From NCBI RefSeq assembly GCF_003672135.1, contig NC_039511.1:7342464-7406463 (forward strand): a stretch of 64,000 bases of DNA, read 5' to 3'. The notes below the pieces were generated by a model. The model searched no databases and was not told the origin of the DNA. It worked only from the letters and a program-made list of their open reading frames with translations. The DNA is from Ooceraea biroi (Eukaryota > Arthropoda > Insecta > Hymenoptera > Formicidae). The position numbers and the translations under genes are program-made. Numbering within the stretch: position 1 is the stretch's first letter; each line of letters starts with the position of its first letter. Positions 1 to 9,574 of this stretch are shown piece by piece.

Positions 1-327
1 CAATACTTGATGCTCTACCAGTTGTCTTATACAATCATATTTAGTAAACAGGATTGTAAGAAACTCAAACACATCACGTTTTACATTTATTGAAAACGGT
101 TCTCCTAAATATTGCCGTACTGCATATGTATTCAAATTGCACATTCCATTTTCATATCGATGCATCAACATTCTTAAAACATCTGATTTATTACACTTCA
201 CCAATTGTTTTCTAATAGGACCTAAATGCATTAGACATTGTAATACTACATTTGCATAACACGAAACATTGTCTGTATTTTGTAAACCATGTAAAACCCA
301 AGCAACATTTTGTCGTAAGTTTTGACA
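1..327 (-). pseudogene. Helitron C-terminal fragment (USP Cys-box region)
   Basis: This stretch is a near-identical copy of 55324-55650, the part of the Helitron on the minus strand that encodes the start of a ubiquitin-specific protease domain. Similarity stops at about 327, where unrelated AT-rich sequence begins, and runs off the left window edge. Small differences from the other copy are visible, for example around 240-310. It is either a broken second Helitron or one edge of a larger copy lying to the left. No complete gene is present. The identity of the domain is inferred from the better copy at 54782-55720. Confidence 0.85.
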
Positions 328-537
328 TATTCTAAATATATATTTCTAAACATATGTTTATAACATATAAACATATGTTAAGAATAGGGCAATCATGTTA
401 AATCGTCTTGACTTTACTTCTCTCATAGTTTCCGAGATATTCGCAATTATCTTTGAAAAATAGTTTTTTCGCGATATCTCGCGAACGGAGCGTCCTAGAG
501 GGTTCGTTCAGGGCCCATTCGACGGGGTTTTCGAGCC
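328..537. other. AT-rich flank, no gene seen
   Basis: No coding signal was found. It contains a short palindrome at about 350-381 built on AACATATGTTT. It abuts the target site of the Polinton. Confidence 0.6.
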
Positions 538-543
538 ACAATG
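538..543. repeat. Left target-site duplication of the Polinton (ACAATG)
   Basis: ACAATG directly precedes the left terminal inverted repeat. GCAATG (16511-16516) directly follows the right one. Five of six bases agree. A 6-bp duplication is the family rule for Polintons. Confidence 0.75.
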
Positions 544-582
544 AGTAGATATATAGGGCGGGTTCTGACCCATGTGGCAACG

Positions 583-612
583 AGGGGGAGGGGGAGGGGG
601 GCTGAGTCAGCA
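583..612. promoter_or_regulatory. G-tract cluster and MARE/AP-1-like site, left end
   Basis: Three runs of five to six G separated by single A residues lead directly into GGCTGAGTCAGCA (600-612), which matches the T-MARE palindrome at 12 of 13 positions. A half site TGAATCAGCA follows at about 637-646. Binding by Maf/CncC or AP-1 type factors is inference from the motif alone. Confidence 0.5.
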
Positions 613-746
613 GGGGTATCATGTTCACATCGGAGGAATGAATCAGCAGGGGGGGGTCGTATATTGTTACATGTGGTACAGCGCTATTGTTACCTATTGC
701 ATCATCAGCACTACTTTTATATACGCTTGGATCTGCACGAACATGT

Positions 747-930
747 TCAAGGTCAAGTGATGTGTTATCGTTTTTTCTCGGAACGCGCCCCGAAACTGCG
801 CAGTAGCGCAAATGGCGGCTGCGCTATTGTGTTACATAGTGCAACATCAGCACATTACATAGTGTAATATCAGTACTACTTTTATATACGCTTGGACCTG
901 CGCGAACATGTTCAAGGTCGGGTGACGTCA
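747..930. promoter_or_regulatory. Nuclear-receptor-like half sites and CRE in the TIR
   Basis: TTCAAGGTCA at 747-756 and again at 1049-1058 matches the extended half site bound by FTZ-F1/ERR-type orphan receptors. A CRE palindrome TGACGTCA lies at 923-930, just after TTCAAGGTCG. The same composite recurs in the right repeat (TGACGTCA at 16023-16030). A TATATA stretch lies upstream of the half site in each module. Function is not shown; only the motif match is seen. Confidence 0.45.
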
Positions 931-1114
931 TCGTTTTGTCTCGGAACGTGCCCCGAAACTGCGCAGTAGCGCAAAAGGCGGCAGCGCTATTGTTACACAG
1001 TGCAACATCAGCACTACTTTTAAATACGCTTGAACTTGCACGAACACGTTCAAGGTCAGGTGATACCATCGATAATTTTGCTGACGTGTGCGAAATTGCA
1101 CAGTAAGTGATGCA

Positions 1115-1123
1115 TATATAAAA
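1115..1123 (+). promoter_or_regulatory. TATA box for the polymerase gene
   Basis: TATATAAAA lies just inside the left inverted repeat, about 230 bp before the polymerase ATG. A start near 1145 is expected. A short upstream reading frame (ATG at 1158, stop at 1206-1208) precedes the main ATG. No clear TCAGT initiator was seen here. Confidence 0.5.
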
Positions 1124-1348
1124 CGGACAGTGTGTCCGATCGAGCAAACGCCCAGGATGTTCATGGTGCTGCCGGACGATGAAGGCTACGCGGACCTAGG
1201 AGCATGAACGCGGGCAATGGAAGAGCAGGATTCCTATTGGTATTATGATTTCCACGTTAAGGACAGCTTAATATAGTAGGACATTGCACACTGTGTTATC
1301 GGGTTACATGAAAGTGCAGCGAATTGTAAGACAAAGTCTACTTGGAGC

Positions 1349-4300
1349 GTGAGTACGATGGACGAGCGCGAGCTCACCGAGCTCGTCGGGAGCGTCGAGA
1401 CGCTATGCGCATACTTCGAGTGGGAACTTAAGTGCGACGAGTACCTGCGAACATTGCGGGAAAAGTGTCATCGGGTAGGAAGCGCGCGGTCGGTAACCGG
1501 GCGGAGGTTCGCCGCGATCGCGAGGGTCGCGCGCCTGGAGGGTGTGAGGAACCGTCTGAGACGGCGATTCGAGTACGTGGGTGCGGGACTCGGCGAGCAG
1601 ACCGGACTCTCCTGGACGGAGATGGAGACGGCATTCAGGAACCGCATGCTTACCGGTGCGGTGATCAACGACAGCCACATCGAGCTGCGCAGATTTCTCG
1701 AGGATGCCAGAGACGTGGTGATCGAGCGCGTACGTGATAGCCTCGCTGCGCTTAACGGTGTGAAGGTGAACACCGCGTTCAACGCCGAGTTTGTAGCGGA
1801 CGAGAAGACGGCGGTAAAGACGATCACCACGCGACACCACGGACTGTTACTCACCTCCGACCTTCGCGAGTGGTACGACAAGCGCGTGATGGAGATCACT
1901 ATGGCGTCTCTCGACGAATTCCAAGAGTGGGACAGTGGGTGGGCGTTGTCCAGGATACTGAACTTAACGGTCAACGTGAACAGGTACAACCCCATGCGTG
2001 CGAGGTGTGTCATCGATATACCGCGCGCGATCCAAGTGAAACATGCGGTGGTCAACGTGAGATCAACGGACAATGCATGCTTCGCGCGGGCGGTGGTCGC
2101 CGCTTTTTATCTCTGCGCTAAACATGCGGAAAGGGCGGCACAATATCCCAATTACGCTGCTGTGCTAGATGTGACTGGTATAGACTTTCCCATGACCCTC
2201 GACCAGATCGGCAGGTTCGAGCGCAATAACGGAATATCAATAAACGTATTCGCCAAGGATGACGATAACAGGCGAGGGGCCATCGTTCCGCTGCGGTTAA
2301 CCGACCACAAGCGGAACAAACACGTCAACCTGTTGTACGTGCCCGACAACCACGCGGAGCAGCCGGGACACTTCGCGTGGATCAGAGATCTATCGCGCCT
2401 GGTTAGTGCACAAATCAGTAGGAAGAAGCAGCGGAAGTACATCTGCGATCGGTGAGTTGTCATAGAAACAATTCCATACATCATATCACACAAATATCTA
2501 TAACATCACGCAGGTGCCTACACTACTTCCCAACCGAGGAGAGGCTGTCCGCTCACACCATCGACTGCGAGACTATCAACGACTGCGCGATAGTCCTGCC
2601 CAGCGAGGACGATAAGCTGCTAGCCTTCCGAAACTACAAGAGGAAGGAGCGCGCACCGTTCGTCGTGTACGCGAATCTTGAGTGCACGTTGGAGAAGAAT
2701 GAGCAGGAGAAGGATGCGGCGGCGGCTGGCGCGTATCAACGGCACAGGGCGTACAGTGTGGGATACTACTTGCGATGCGCGTACGACAAGTCGTTGTCTG
2801 CGTACAGAACGCATCGTGGGGAGGACTGCGTGTCGTGGTTCGTTGGAGAGCTTGGCGAACTGGCGCTGCGCGTCACGACGATCCTCGCGTCCAACGTGCC
2901 CATGAGGGACCTCACCCCGGAGCAGTGCGAATAACTGCGCGGTGCCACGTGTGCGGTAAACCGTTCGCGGTGGGTGACACCCGGGTGCGCGATCACTGCC
3001 ACCTAACCGGCCGCTACAGAGGCCCGGCGCACTCGACGTACAACCTAAACTATAAGGACTCGCACGTTATCCCCGTGATATTCCACAATCTCTCCGACTA
3101 CGACGCGCATTTCATCATCGAGGACGTGGCGAACGCCTTCGAGGGCAGCGTGGAGTTACTGCCGCTGACGAAGGAACGGTACATCGCATTCACGAAGAAC
3201 GTCGCTAACACCGCGGACAGGTACGGAGCCAGAGCGTGCGTGAAACTGCGATTCATAGACTCGTACAAGTTTCTCAGCACAAGTCTCGACAAACTAGCGT
3301 CCTATTTCGACCGGAGTCACATGCGCATTCTACGTGCGGAGTTTCGACATCTCTTCGAGGAGGAGTTCCAGCTCCTCACGCGGAAAGACGAATTTCCATA
3401 CGAGTACGTCGATAGCGTCGAGAGACTGCTCGAGACTCGCTTACCACCGCGCGAGTCCTTCCACAGTTCGCTGACCGGCGATACGGTGGCAGGTGACGAC
3501 TACGCGCACGCGACAAAACGTGTGGAACAGGTTCGCTATCGAGAACCTCGTACAGTACAGCGACCTGTACCTAAAAACGGACGTTCTCCTCCTGGCGGAT
3601 GTATTTGAAAATTTTCGCGACACGTGCATACGGAACTACGGCCTGGACCCGGTGCACTACTACACACTACCGGGCTACACGTGGGACGCGATGCTGCTGC
3701 ACACAGGCATCGAGTTCGAGCTACTGACGGACGTGGATATGGTGCTGTTCGTGGAGCGTGGCGTGCGCGGTGGGCTGAGTCAATGCTCGCACAGGTACGC
3801 ACGAGTCAACAACAGATATGCGCCGTCATACGATCCGTCCGAGCCGTCGTCGTATCTCATGTACTACGACGTAAATAATCTCTACGGATGGGCCATGTGT
3901 CAGCCGTTGCCTCGTGGGGAGTTTTGCTGGGTCGAGGACGTCTCGACGCTCGACGTGCACGCGATCCCCCCGAACTCGCCTAGAGGGTACATCCTCGAGG
4001 TCGACCTGGAGTATCCGCGATATCTACACGACGCGCACGCGGACCTGCCGTTCTGTCCGACGCGCGAGGCACCGCCCGACAAGCGGCAGGAAAAGCTCCT
4101 CGCGACTCTGTGCGATAAGCAGCGGTACGTGATACACTACCACACGCTGCAGCAATGCACGAGCCACGGGCTTCGCGTCGCGAGGATACATCGTGCGCTG
4201 GAGTTCGCACAGTCCACGTGGCTGCGCGATTACATCGAGCTGAACACGGCGTTTAGGACGCGCGCGACGAACGATTTCGAGAAGAACCTGTACAAGCTTA

Positions 4301-5083
4301 TGAACAACGCCGTCTTCGGTAAGACGATGGAGGACGTTCGAAATCGCGTCGACGTGAAACTCGTGACGCGCTGGGAGGGGAGATACGGCGCCGAGGCCCT
4401 TATCTCGCGTCCTAACTTCCACAGCCGAGCCGTGTTCGGGGAGAATCTCCTCGCCGTGGAGCTTCGCAGGCTGAAGGCCATGTTCAACCGACCGATATAC
4501 GTGGGCATGTGCATTCTGGACATCTCAAAGACGCGCCTCTACGAGTTCCACTACGACTACATGGCCCCGCTGTACGATGACAAGTGTCGGATCATGTACA
4601 CGGACACGGACAGTCTGATATACCGCATCGAGTGCGAGGATGCGTACACGTGACATGAGGCGCGACATCGCACGCTTCGACACGAGCGACTATCCAGCGG
4701 ACAACGCGTACGACATGCCACAGCGGAACAAAAAGGTACCGGGGCTCATGAAGGACGAGAACAACGGCGCCGTCATGACCGAATTCATCGGGCTGAGGGC
4801 GAAGATGTACGCGCTGAGGGTGTGCGGAAAGAAGGATACGAAGAAGATCAAGGGTGTGTGCAGGAGCGTTGTGGGGCGAACGATAACGTTCGACGACAAC
4901 GCGCGCTGTTTGAGCGAATCGGTGGAAATGACCCGCCAACAGTCGCGCATGCAGTCGAAGCTCCATCGGGTCTACACCATAGCGGAGACGAAGCTCGCCC
5001 TCAGCCCACACGACGACAAGCGGTACATTGTACCCGACAGCACCAGCACCCTCCCGTGGGGGCATTACGCCATTCCACAGTGA
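1349..5083 (+). pseudogene. polB: Protein-primed family B DNA polymerase (pPolB), broken
   Basis: This is the replicative polymerase of Polintons, which copies the linear element using a protein primer. Visible in order: a long N-terminal region ending in a Cys/His zinc-finger-like segment around the intron at 2452-2513; Exo I (about 2665-2690); Exo II with HNLSDYDAHFI (about 3085); Exo III with YSDLYLKTD (about 3553); Pol A with YYDVNNLYG (about 3865); Pol B with KLMNNAVFGKT (about 4300); and Pol C YTDTDSLIY (4597-4623). Reading frame changes occur near 2925, 3515 and 4650. The first Exo I acid is Asn (codon 2674-2676) where the family has Asp. The start at 1349 is the first ATG of the long frame. 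The gene is full length but not translatable as assembled. Confidence 0.93.
2452..2513 (+). other. Predicted 62-bp spliceosomal intron in pPolB
   Basis: The open frame stops at once after CG/GTGAGT. The next frame opens at CACGCAG/G. Removal of 62 bp with GT..AG ends keeps the frame open through a Cys-rich, zinc-finger-like segment. The length is typical of insect introns. RNA evidence was not available. Confidence 0.75.
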
Positions 5084-5225
5084 CATACACGAGGGGAACG
5101 AGAAAGAACGAAGCGTGTAGATATGAAAATGTAATCTTTATTGTAATTTTGTTACATAGGAATACACGTTCCTATATCTTTGAGTAAAAAGTATATAAAT
5201 ATATAAATATATAAGATATAACGTA

Positions 5226-5375
5226 TAGAGTGTCTGACATGAGGCGGGGACAGTAGGCGTAACAAACGGTTAGCCGCTCGCGCGACGCGATAGCGGCCAG
5301 TTTCCGATTACAGTGGTAGGCGCGAACATATCTCGACGTTACGCCTACTGTCCCCGCCTCATGTCAGACACCCTG
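5226..5375. mobile_element. 150-bp MITE (mariner-type, TA target)
   Basis: Two 35-bp arms (5229-5263 and 5338-5372) are exact inverted copies, read as AGTGTCTGACATGAGGCGG inward. TA dinucleotides flank both ends, and the right end reads CACCCTG/TA. It lies between the converging polymerase and integrase genes, downstream of the polymerase stop. A TTTATT at about 5137 could be a poly(A) signal for the minus-strand genes. Confidence 0.75.
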
Positions 5376-5408
5376 TACATAAGCACATGGAGGTCTATAC
5401 GCGTACAA

Positions 5409-6319
5409 TTACAGCATATTGTCCCTACTGATTCAAGAATTGTGCGACGCGTCCATTCCGAGCCACTTGACGTACACCTCGTTTTTCCTCCGCCGCAGCA
5501 CCTTTTCCACGAGATAAACGTCCGGATGATGGGCTCTGAGTACCTCGTGCTCGTAAAAGCCGCCGGAGATCGGATTACCGCGATAGTCCTCCAACAGGTA
5601 CGTCGCGGGATTGGTCCGTTGCACCTTCGCTACCTTAAACACCTCCGTGGTCCAATTCGGTGTATAGCCCTTCACGAAGACGGTTTTATGCTTCCTCACG
5701 TGCACCGTATTACCCGCGCGGAATTTCGCTGACGCGGCGATCTTCACGCGCTTGTAAACAGTGGACAGCAGTCGAGCAGCTGTGGCCGGCGTGACGTCGA
5801 CCGGCCGCATGGCGATAGTGCGGTGCCGGCGAGCGTTGTACTCTCGCACGAGGCGCGATAACGCGTCTGTCCACTTGTACGATCCATTGAGCGTAAACAC
5901 CTTTCACATTTCATTCTTCAGCGTACGATTGAAGCGTTCCACTATCGAGGCCTTCATTACCGAGTGCGTGGAATAGTGATTTATACCGTTCGTACGCGCT
6001 AGTTCTCGCACCTACGCGTTGTAGAATTCCTTGCCCTCGTCGGTCTGCAGGTTCGCGGACACCTGCGGTCGTTGCGGAATATCCGAGCGAGCGCTTCGGC
6101 CACCTCGCTTACGGACTTATGCTTGAGAGGTACCGCCCACGCGTACTTACTCAGCGCGTCGATGATCGTCAGTATATAGCGGTAGCCTCTGCTCTGCCGC
6201 GCGTACGACTGCATGTCGACCAGATCCACCTGCCACAGGTCGTCGTATCCGTGTACGATCACGCGACGACGAGGAAAGTTTCTTCGCGCTGGCGCGTGTA
6301 ACTCACGCACCAGTTGCAA
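5409..6319 (-). pseudogene. int: Retroviral-type integrase with chromodomain, broken
   Basis: This DDE integrase would insert the element in the genome. In coding order the sequence shows the core Asp in DLWQVDLVDMQ, then RGYRYILTIIDALSKYAW, then in another frame the second Asp and the Glu segment, then an SH3-like tail and a C-terminal chromodomain start, VEKVLRRRKNEVYVKWLG. Lesions: a frameshift near 6060, a TAG at 6012-6014, a TGA at 5904-5906 and a TGA at 5433-5435 just inside the chromodomain; the frame would otherwise run to 5409. The N-terminal zinc-binding region is not recognisable, because the frame upstream of 6319 runs into degenerate repeats. It faces the polymerase gene. Confidence 0.92.
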
Positions 6320-6419
6320 CCTCTCCGAACTGACGTTGCCGCGCGCCTTGACTCATCGTGGCGCGATTCGACGGGCCGGTCCTGTCTCCTCAGTACGGAC
6401 CCGATCTACCGTTACGATC

Positions 6420-6690
6420 GGTTCGTCGATCGACCCGTTGATCGATCCGTTCATCCGTTCGTTGGTCGGTCGGTCGGTCGGGCGGGGCCGGTCGTCCGTT
6501 GATCGGTCCGTTCGTCCGTCGAACGGTCAGTTGATCGGTCGGTCGGGAGGGCCGTTCGTCCGTTGATCGGTCCGTTGATCGCCCCGTTCGTCCGTCGAAC
6601 GGTCCGTTGATCGACCCGTTGATCGTCCCGTTGAACGGCCCGTTGATTGGTCCGTTGATCGGCTCGTTGATCGGTCGGTGCGTTCGTCCG
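6420..6690. repeat. Degenerate short tandem repeats (CGTTGATCGGTC type)
   Basis: About 270 bp of imperfect 8-12-bp units built on CCGTTGATCGGTC, CGTTCGTCCGTC and GAACGGTC. Open frames here are only products of the repeat (Ser-Thr-Gly/Asp-Arg runs). The array sits between the integrase and the coiled-coil gene, where an integrase N-terminus would be expected. Confidence 0.85.
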
Positions 6691-6696
6691 TTCGCT

Positions 6697-7281
6697 TCAC
6701 TCTCCCGTTGTGGGCGGCCTGTCGATGTTCACGTATGTCAGTGCTGATCCGTCGGTTCTCGAGAGTACGACCAGGTCGCTGCGCAGCCTCGACACCGTTG
6801 CCTCGAGATCGTTCGCCCGTTCCTCGCACGACTGTGCGATCCTCGTCACCTTGTCCAATCAGTTCGTGTTGGATCTAGCGTCCGTTCGCGCCTTTGCCAC
6901 GTTTTCCGTGAGGTACTTTATCCTCCCGTCGTGCGCCTGCAATTGCGTCGTGAGGGAAGTCGCGTCGGACTGGAGCCGCGACAGCGACGAGGTAATCCGC
7001 TCCTCCTGAGCGTTGATCCGCAGCCCCGTGTCCTCGACGACCCTGCGCAACTCAGCCACCCCGCCGTTCGTACCGTCGACGTGCGCTCGTAGCGCGTCAA
7101 CCGCCTCCCGCAGCTCGCGATAGTCCCTCCGCTGGGCCTCGGATAACGACCAGATCCGCTGGTCCACGTGGTATCGGTTTACCGCATCGTACTCCTCCCG
7201 CGGTATGGCCACGTGCCGTATTCGTCGCCGTCCGGGACCCGGCAGAGAGCGTTGTCGCGTACGTAACCGCGAACGTCGCAT
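6697..7281 (-). pseudogene. Coiled-coil protein with one in-frame stop
   Basis: The frame starts with a basic segment (MRRSRLRTRQR) and continues into heptad-rich helix, for example LREAVDALRAHVDGTNGGV and LRRVVEDTGLRINAQEERI. A TGA at 6859-6861 stops it after 140 residues, but the same frame continues as another 53 coiled-coil-like residues (including EERANDLEATVSRLRSDL) to a stop at 6697-6699. The helical pattern on both sides of the TGA suggests one protein of about 194 residues. Its function is unknown. It may be structural or attachment-related, which is inference. It lies in the minus-strand cluster between integrase and the small gene at 7368. Confidence 0.7.
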
Positions 7282-7367
7282 GTCCTAAATTCCGTCTCGT
7301 GGTCGCCGCTCCGCGCGAGAGTAGCGCCGAACTTGTTCACGGGCATCGATGCGTCGTGGACGGTACT

Positions 7368-7538
7368 TCAGATCGTAATGATACCCGCCTCTCGGAGCTC
7401 TTCGATTATAGACAGGAACTCGGCGTCGTGCGAGTCGTTGCCCGCGTCGCGAGACGCTTCGATCAGCCTGAGGCGATCCACCAGCTCATTTGGATCGTCT
7501 CAGTGCACGTAGTCGATCGCGTTGTCGGTTACCCTCAT
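7368..7538 (-). pseudogene. Small acidic protein gene with internal TGA
   Basis: A 57-codon frame from ATG at 7536-7538 to TGA at 7368-7370 is interrupted by TGA at 7500-7502. After the stop, the frame reads as a helical, coding-like peptide (PNELVDRLRLIEASRDAGN, then EELREAGIITI). It sits tightly between the coiled-coil gene and the gene ending at 7551, on the same strand, as expected of a compact viral gene cluster. I recall similar short proteins in insect Polintons but cannot name a function. Confidence 0.5.
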
Positions 7539-7550
7539 GGTTGGAAGCGA

Positions 7551-8720
7551 CTACGGTGGCGGTGGTGGCTGCGGTTCCACACCGGCTCCGCCGTGACCCG
7601 CGGCCGAGTCAATGCACATCAACGGTGCGATAATCTGCTTGTACTTGAAGCCCTTGTTACTCTTTATTGGTCTGTACGCCTGATACCGCTGCCTGTGCGC
7701 GTTCGTCGCCGACAGAATCTGGCGGTACATCGTCGTGTCCTGTACGGTGTACACGCGCTCGTCGGGCATGCGCATGAAGATCAGCTCGTACAGACCGGGC
7801 GTACCCTCGTACCGCGTACCGTCCACGAATATGGTGTCGTCCGAGCCGACGTCGAAGCGCTTGTCGCCGAGCATCGTGCCGGTCTCACCGATGTACAGTC
7901 ATAGGCACAGAGGTTGCGACACTTTTTTTTAACTAAGTTTATGAATACGCAATCAAATTCAGGATGCGAATCACTGTGACACGCACATGTAACTGTGTTA
8001 CACATGTATACGCAAATTTGACAACTTCATGATCGTTCATCGAGTAGGCGCGCGTCACAGTGATTCGCATCCTGAATTTGATTGCGTGTTCGTAAACTCA
8101 TTTAAAAAAAAGTGTCGCAACCTCTGTGCCTATGACTGTATACCCCATACACGGTGTCGATGGTGCTCGTCTTGCTGGCTGGCTCGCGACCACTATTCGT
8201 GAACAGAGCGCCCACGTACTTCCGACCCAACGGCCCCAGCGTGGCGAGCAGCGCGTCCCTGCTGTCGTCCGTTCGCATGACCTCGGCGACGGATCGCTCC
8301 AGTGGGCTCAGCGGCGCCGCCGCGTCGGACTCGAGCGTCGCGCTTATCAACGGTGTTGACGTGGCGCTCAGTTTCTGCCGACCTATCTTTAGCCTCTGCG
8401 GCGTAACCATTCGCCGCTTCTGCGGTGTCACTATCGCGGATGACAAGGCGTCAGCGTCCTCATACTCGCACTTCCTCTTCACGCGACATACGTCGTCGTC
8501 GTCGTCAGCGTCGGCGCCGGTGTAGGATCCGTCGTCGTAGTCGCCGATGGTGTGCTCGACCAGTCGTTTCAACGGCTCGACGATGGGCTTGAAGTGGGTC
8601 TCCAGGGCCCGCTCGTCGTCCATTCTGTCAGTCCTCAAACTCCGGTACTTCCTGCGGATGGACTCGCGCGCGCGGGCGATCTTCTCCGCGATCGCCTCGC
8701 GCGACTGCACCACTCGACAT
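7551..8720 (-). pseudogene. Conserved Polinton protein interrupted by a MITE
   Basis: The 5' part (8713 to 8139) encodes a basic helical N-terminus (REAIAEKIARARESIRRKY), a patch of Asp residues and Arg/Lys-rich segments, ending in GPLGRKYVGALF. The 3' part (7893 to 7551) encodes GTPGLYELIFMRMPDERVY and a proline tail. A 243-bp MITE lies between. The frame on the two sides is the same once one TA copy and the MITE are discounted. The nearest ATG (8718-8720) is one base out of frame with the N-terminus, so there may also be a small 5' lesion. It is conserved in insect Polintons as far as I recall. Its role is unknown, perhaps minor virion. Confidence 0.75.
7896..8138. mobile_element. 243-bp MITE (Tc1/mariner type)
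   Basis: Arms of about 90 bp are near-perfect inverted copies, starting CAGTCATAGGCACAGAGG at both ends and including a T8/A8 run. TA lies directly outside each end (7894-7895, 8139-8140), as expected for a Tc1/mariner target duplication. The centre carries no gene. Confidence 0.9.
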
Positions 8721-8755
8721 GCCCGCGACGACTGCCCACTCCCCGGCTCCCCCGC

Positions 8756-9443
8756 CTACGACACGGCGAACTCGTTGAATCCGCGCCTGTACCGACCGTT
8801 CCGAAGCGTGCTGTCCTTGTCTATCACGAGGAATCTATGTTGTAGGCGCCAACAGTCGCGACACAGCGTGGCGAATTCCTCGAAGGTCGGTGTTCACGTG
8901 ATCGTTGTACACGTGCCGCAGATTCGTGCTGTCCTGTCGAAAGAGGATCAGCAGATTCGCGTTATCGCGCAACAGGTGTTTCGGTATCCGAGCGTACGTC
9001 TGACACAGATAGAAGCAGTCGACGAGCGAGTGCCGTCCCATCGAGAAGTGCTCCCTCATGGCGTCCTGCCTGTCGCAGGCGACGTCGTCGAACACGAATA
9101 TCAAGTGCGGCGGGGCCTCGTGCGGCAGTACGACGTCACCGCTATCGTGGAACGCGCGATAACCGATCCCGTCCATCGACCCGAGTAGGCGCTTCAGATA
9201 GTGGTCCTTCGGCTGTTGCAACGACTTCGAGTACACGTACACGTTCTCGAAGCGCACGCCGTGCGGACTCTCGAGCAGGCTGATCACGACGTCCGTCTTG
9301 CCACATCCCGACGGTCCGCACACCAGGGCGCGTATGGTAGTCGGTAGCAGAGACCCGTGCCTGCTCGCTTTCGTCTCTCCATTCCCGATCCTGTCGTCCA
9401 CGTTCGACACGCGTATTCGCACGGGCTGCCTGACGTAGCGCAT
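8756..9443 (-). pseudogene. A32-like genome-packaging ATPase, C-terminus frameshifted
   Basis: This FtsK/HerA-type ATPase is the one used by Polintons and large DNA viruses to fill capsids with DNA. Walker A is GPSGCGKT (about residues 43-50) and Walker B is LIFVFDDVACD. A Gln-containing segment (CQTYARIPKHLL) follows, as is usual in the family. The ATG frame ends at 8835, but the conserved C-terminal tail (about 42 residues, with FATLCRDCWRL and RGFNEFAVS) lies in another frame and ends at 8756, so there is a frameshift near 8885. It is divergent from the PLA2-like gene, with 131 bp between the two ATGs. Confidence 0.9.
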
Positions 9444-9480
9444 GTCGCGCGAACTCGCTCGCCGTCGAGGCGCCCCCCGC

Positions 9481-9517
9481 TATTTATACGCGGAACGAAC
9501 CCACCTGTTCAATCAGT
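9481..9517 (+). promoter_or_regulatory. TATA plus TCAGT initiator before the virion genes
   Basis: TATTTATA (9481-9488) and TCAGT (9513-9517) are spaced so that the initiator A falls 32-34 bp after the TATA box, the arthropod core-promoter layout. It would drive the plus-strand virion cluster. The same short region separates the ATPase gene on the other strand. Confidence 0.6.
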
Positions 9518-9574
9518 CGTGACCTCAAGGCTGCTGCTGCTGCGCGCGTCTGCGGTTACTCCGACGTGCGACGA

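Larger units (their letters stand above)
544..1088. repeat. Left terminal inverted repeat of the Polinton
   Basis: It matches the reverse complement of 15900-16510 with scattered differences and repeat-number changes. It is built from imperfect tandem modules, each with a TATATACGCTTGGA segment, a TTCAAGGTC segment and a CCCCGAAACT(GCGCAGTAGCGC) segment, at about 705-840, 870-1000 and 1005-1088. Similarity ends at about GACGTG. The outermost 60 bp include a run of G tracts. Confidence 0.9.

Noticed and set aside
5226..5375. Transcription terminator hairpin between converging genes
   Set aside because: TA-flanked ends and 35-bp identical arms fit a MITE better; a role in 3' end formation cannot be excluded.
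6213..6829. Ser/Arg/Asp repeat proteins on both strands
   Set aside because: Products of the degenerate tandem array at 6420-6690.
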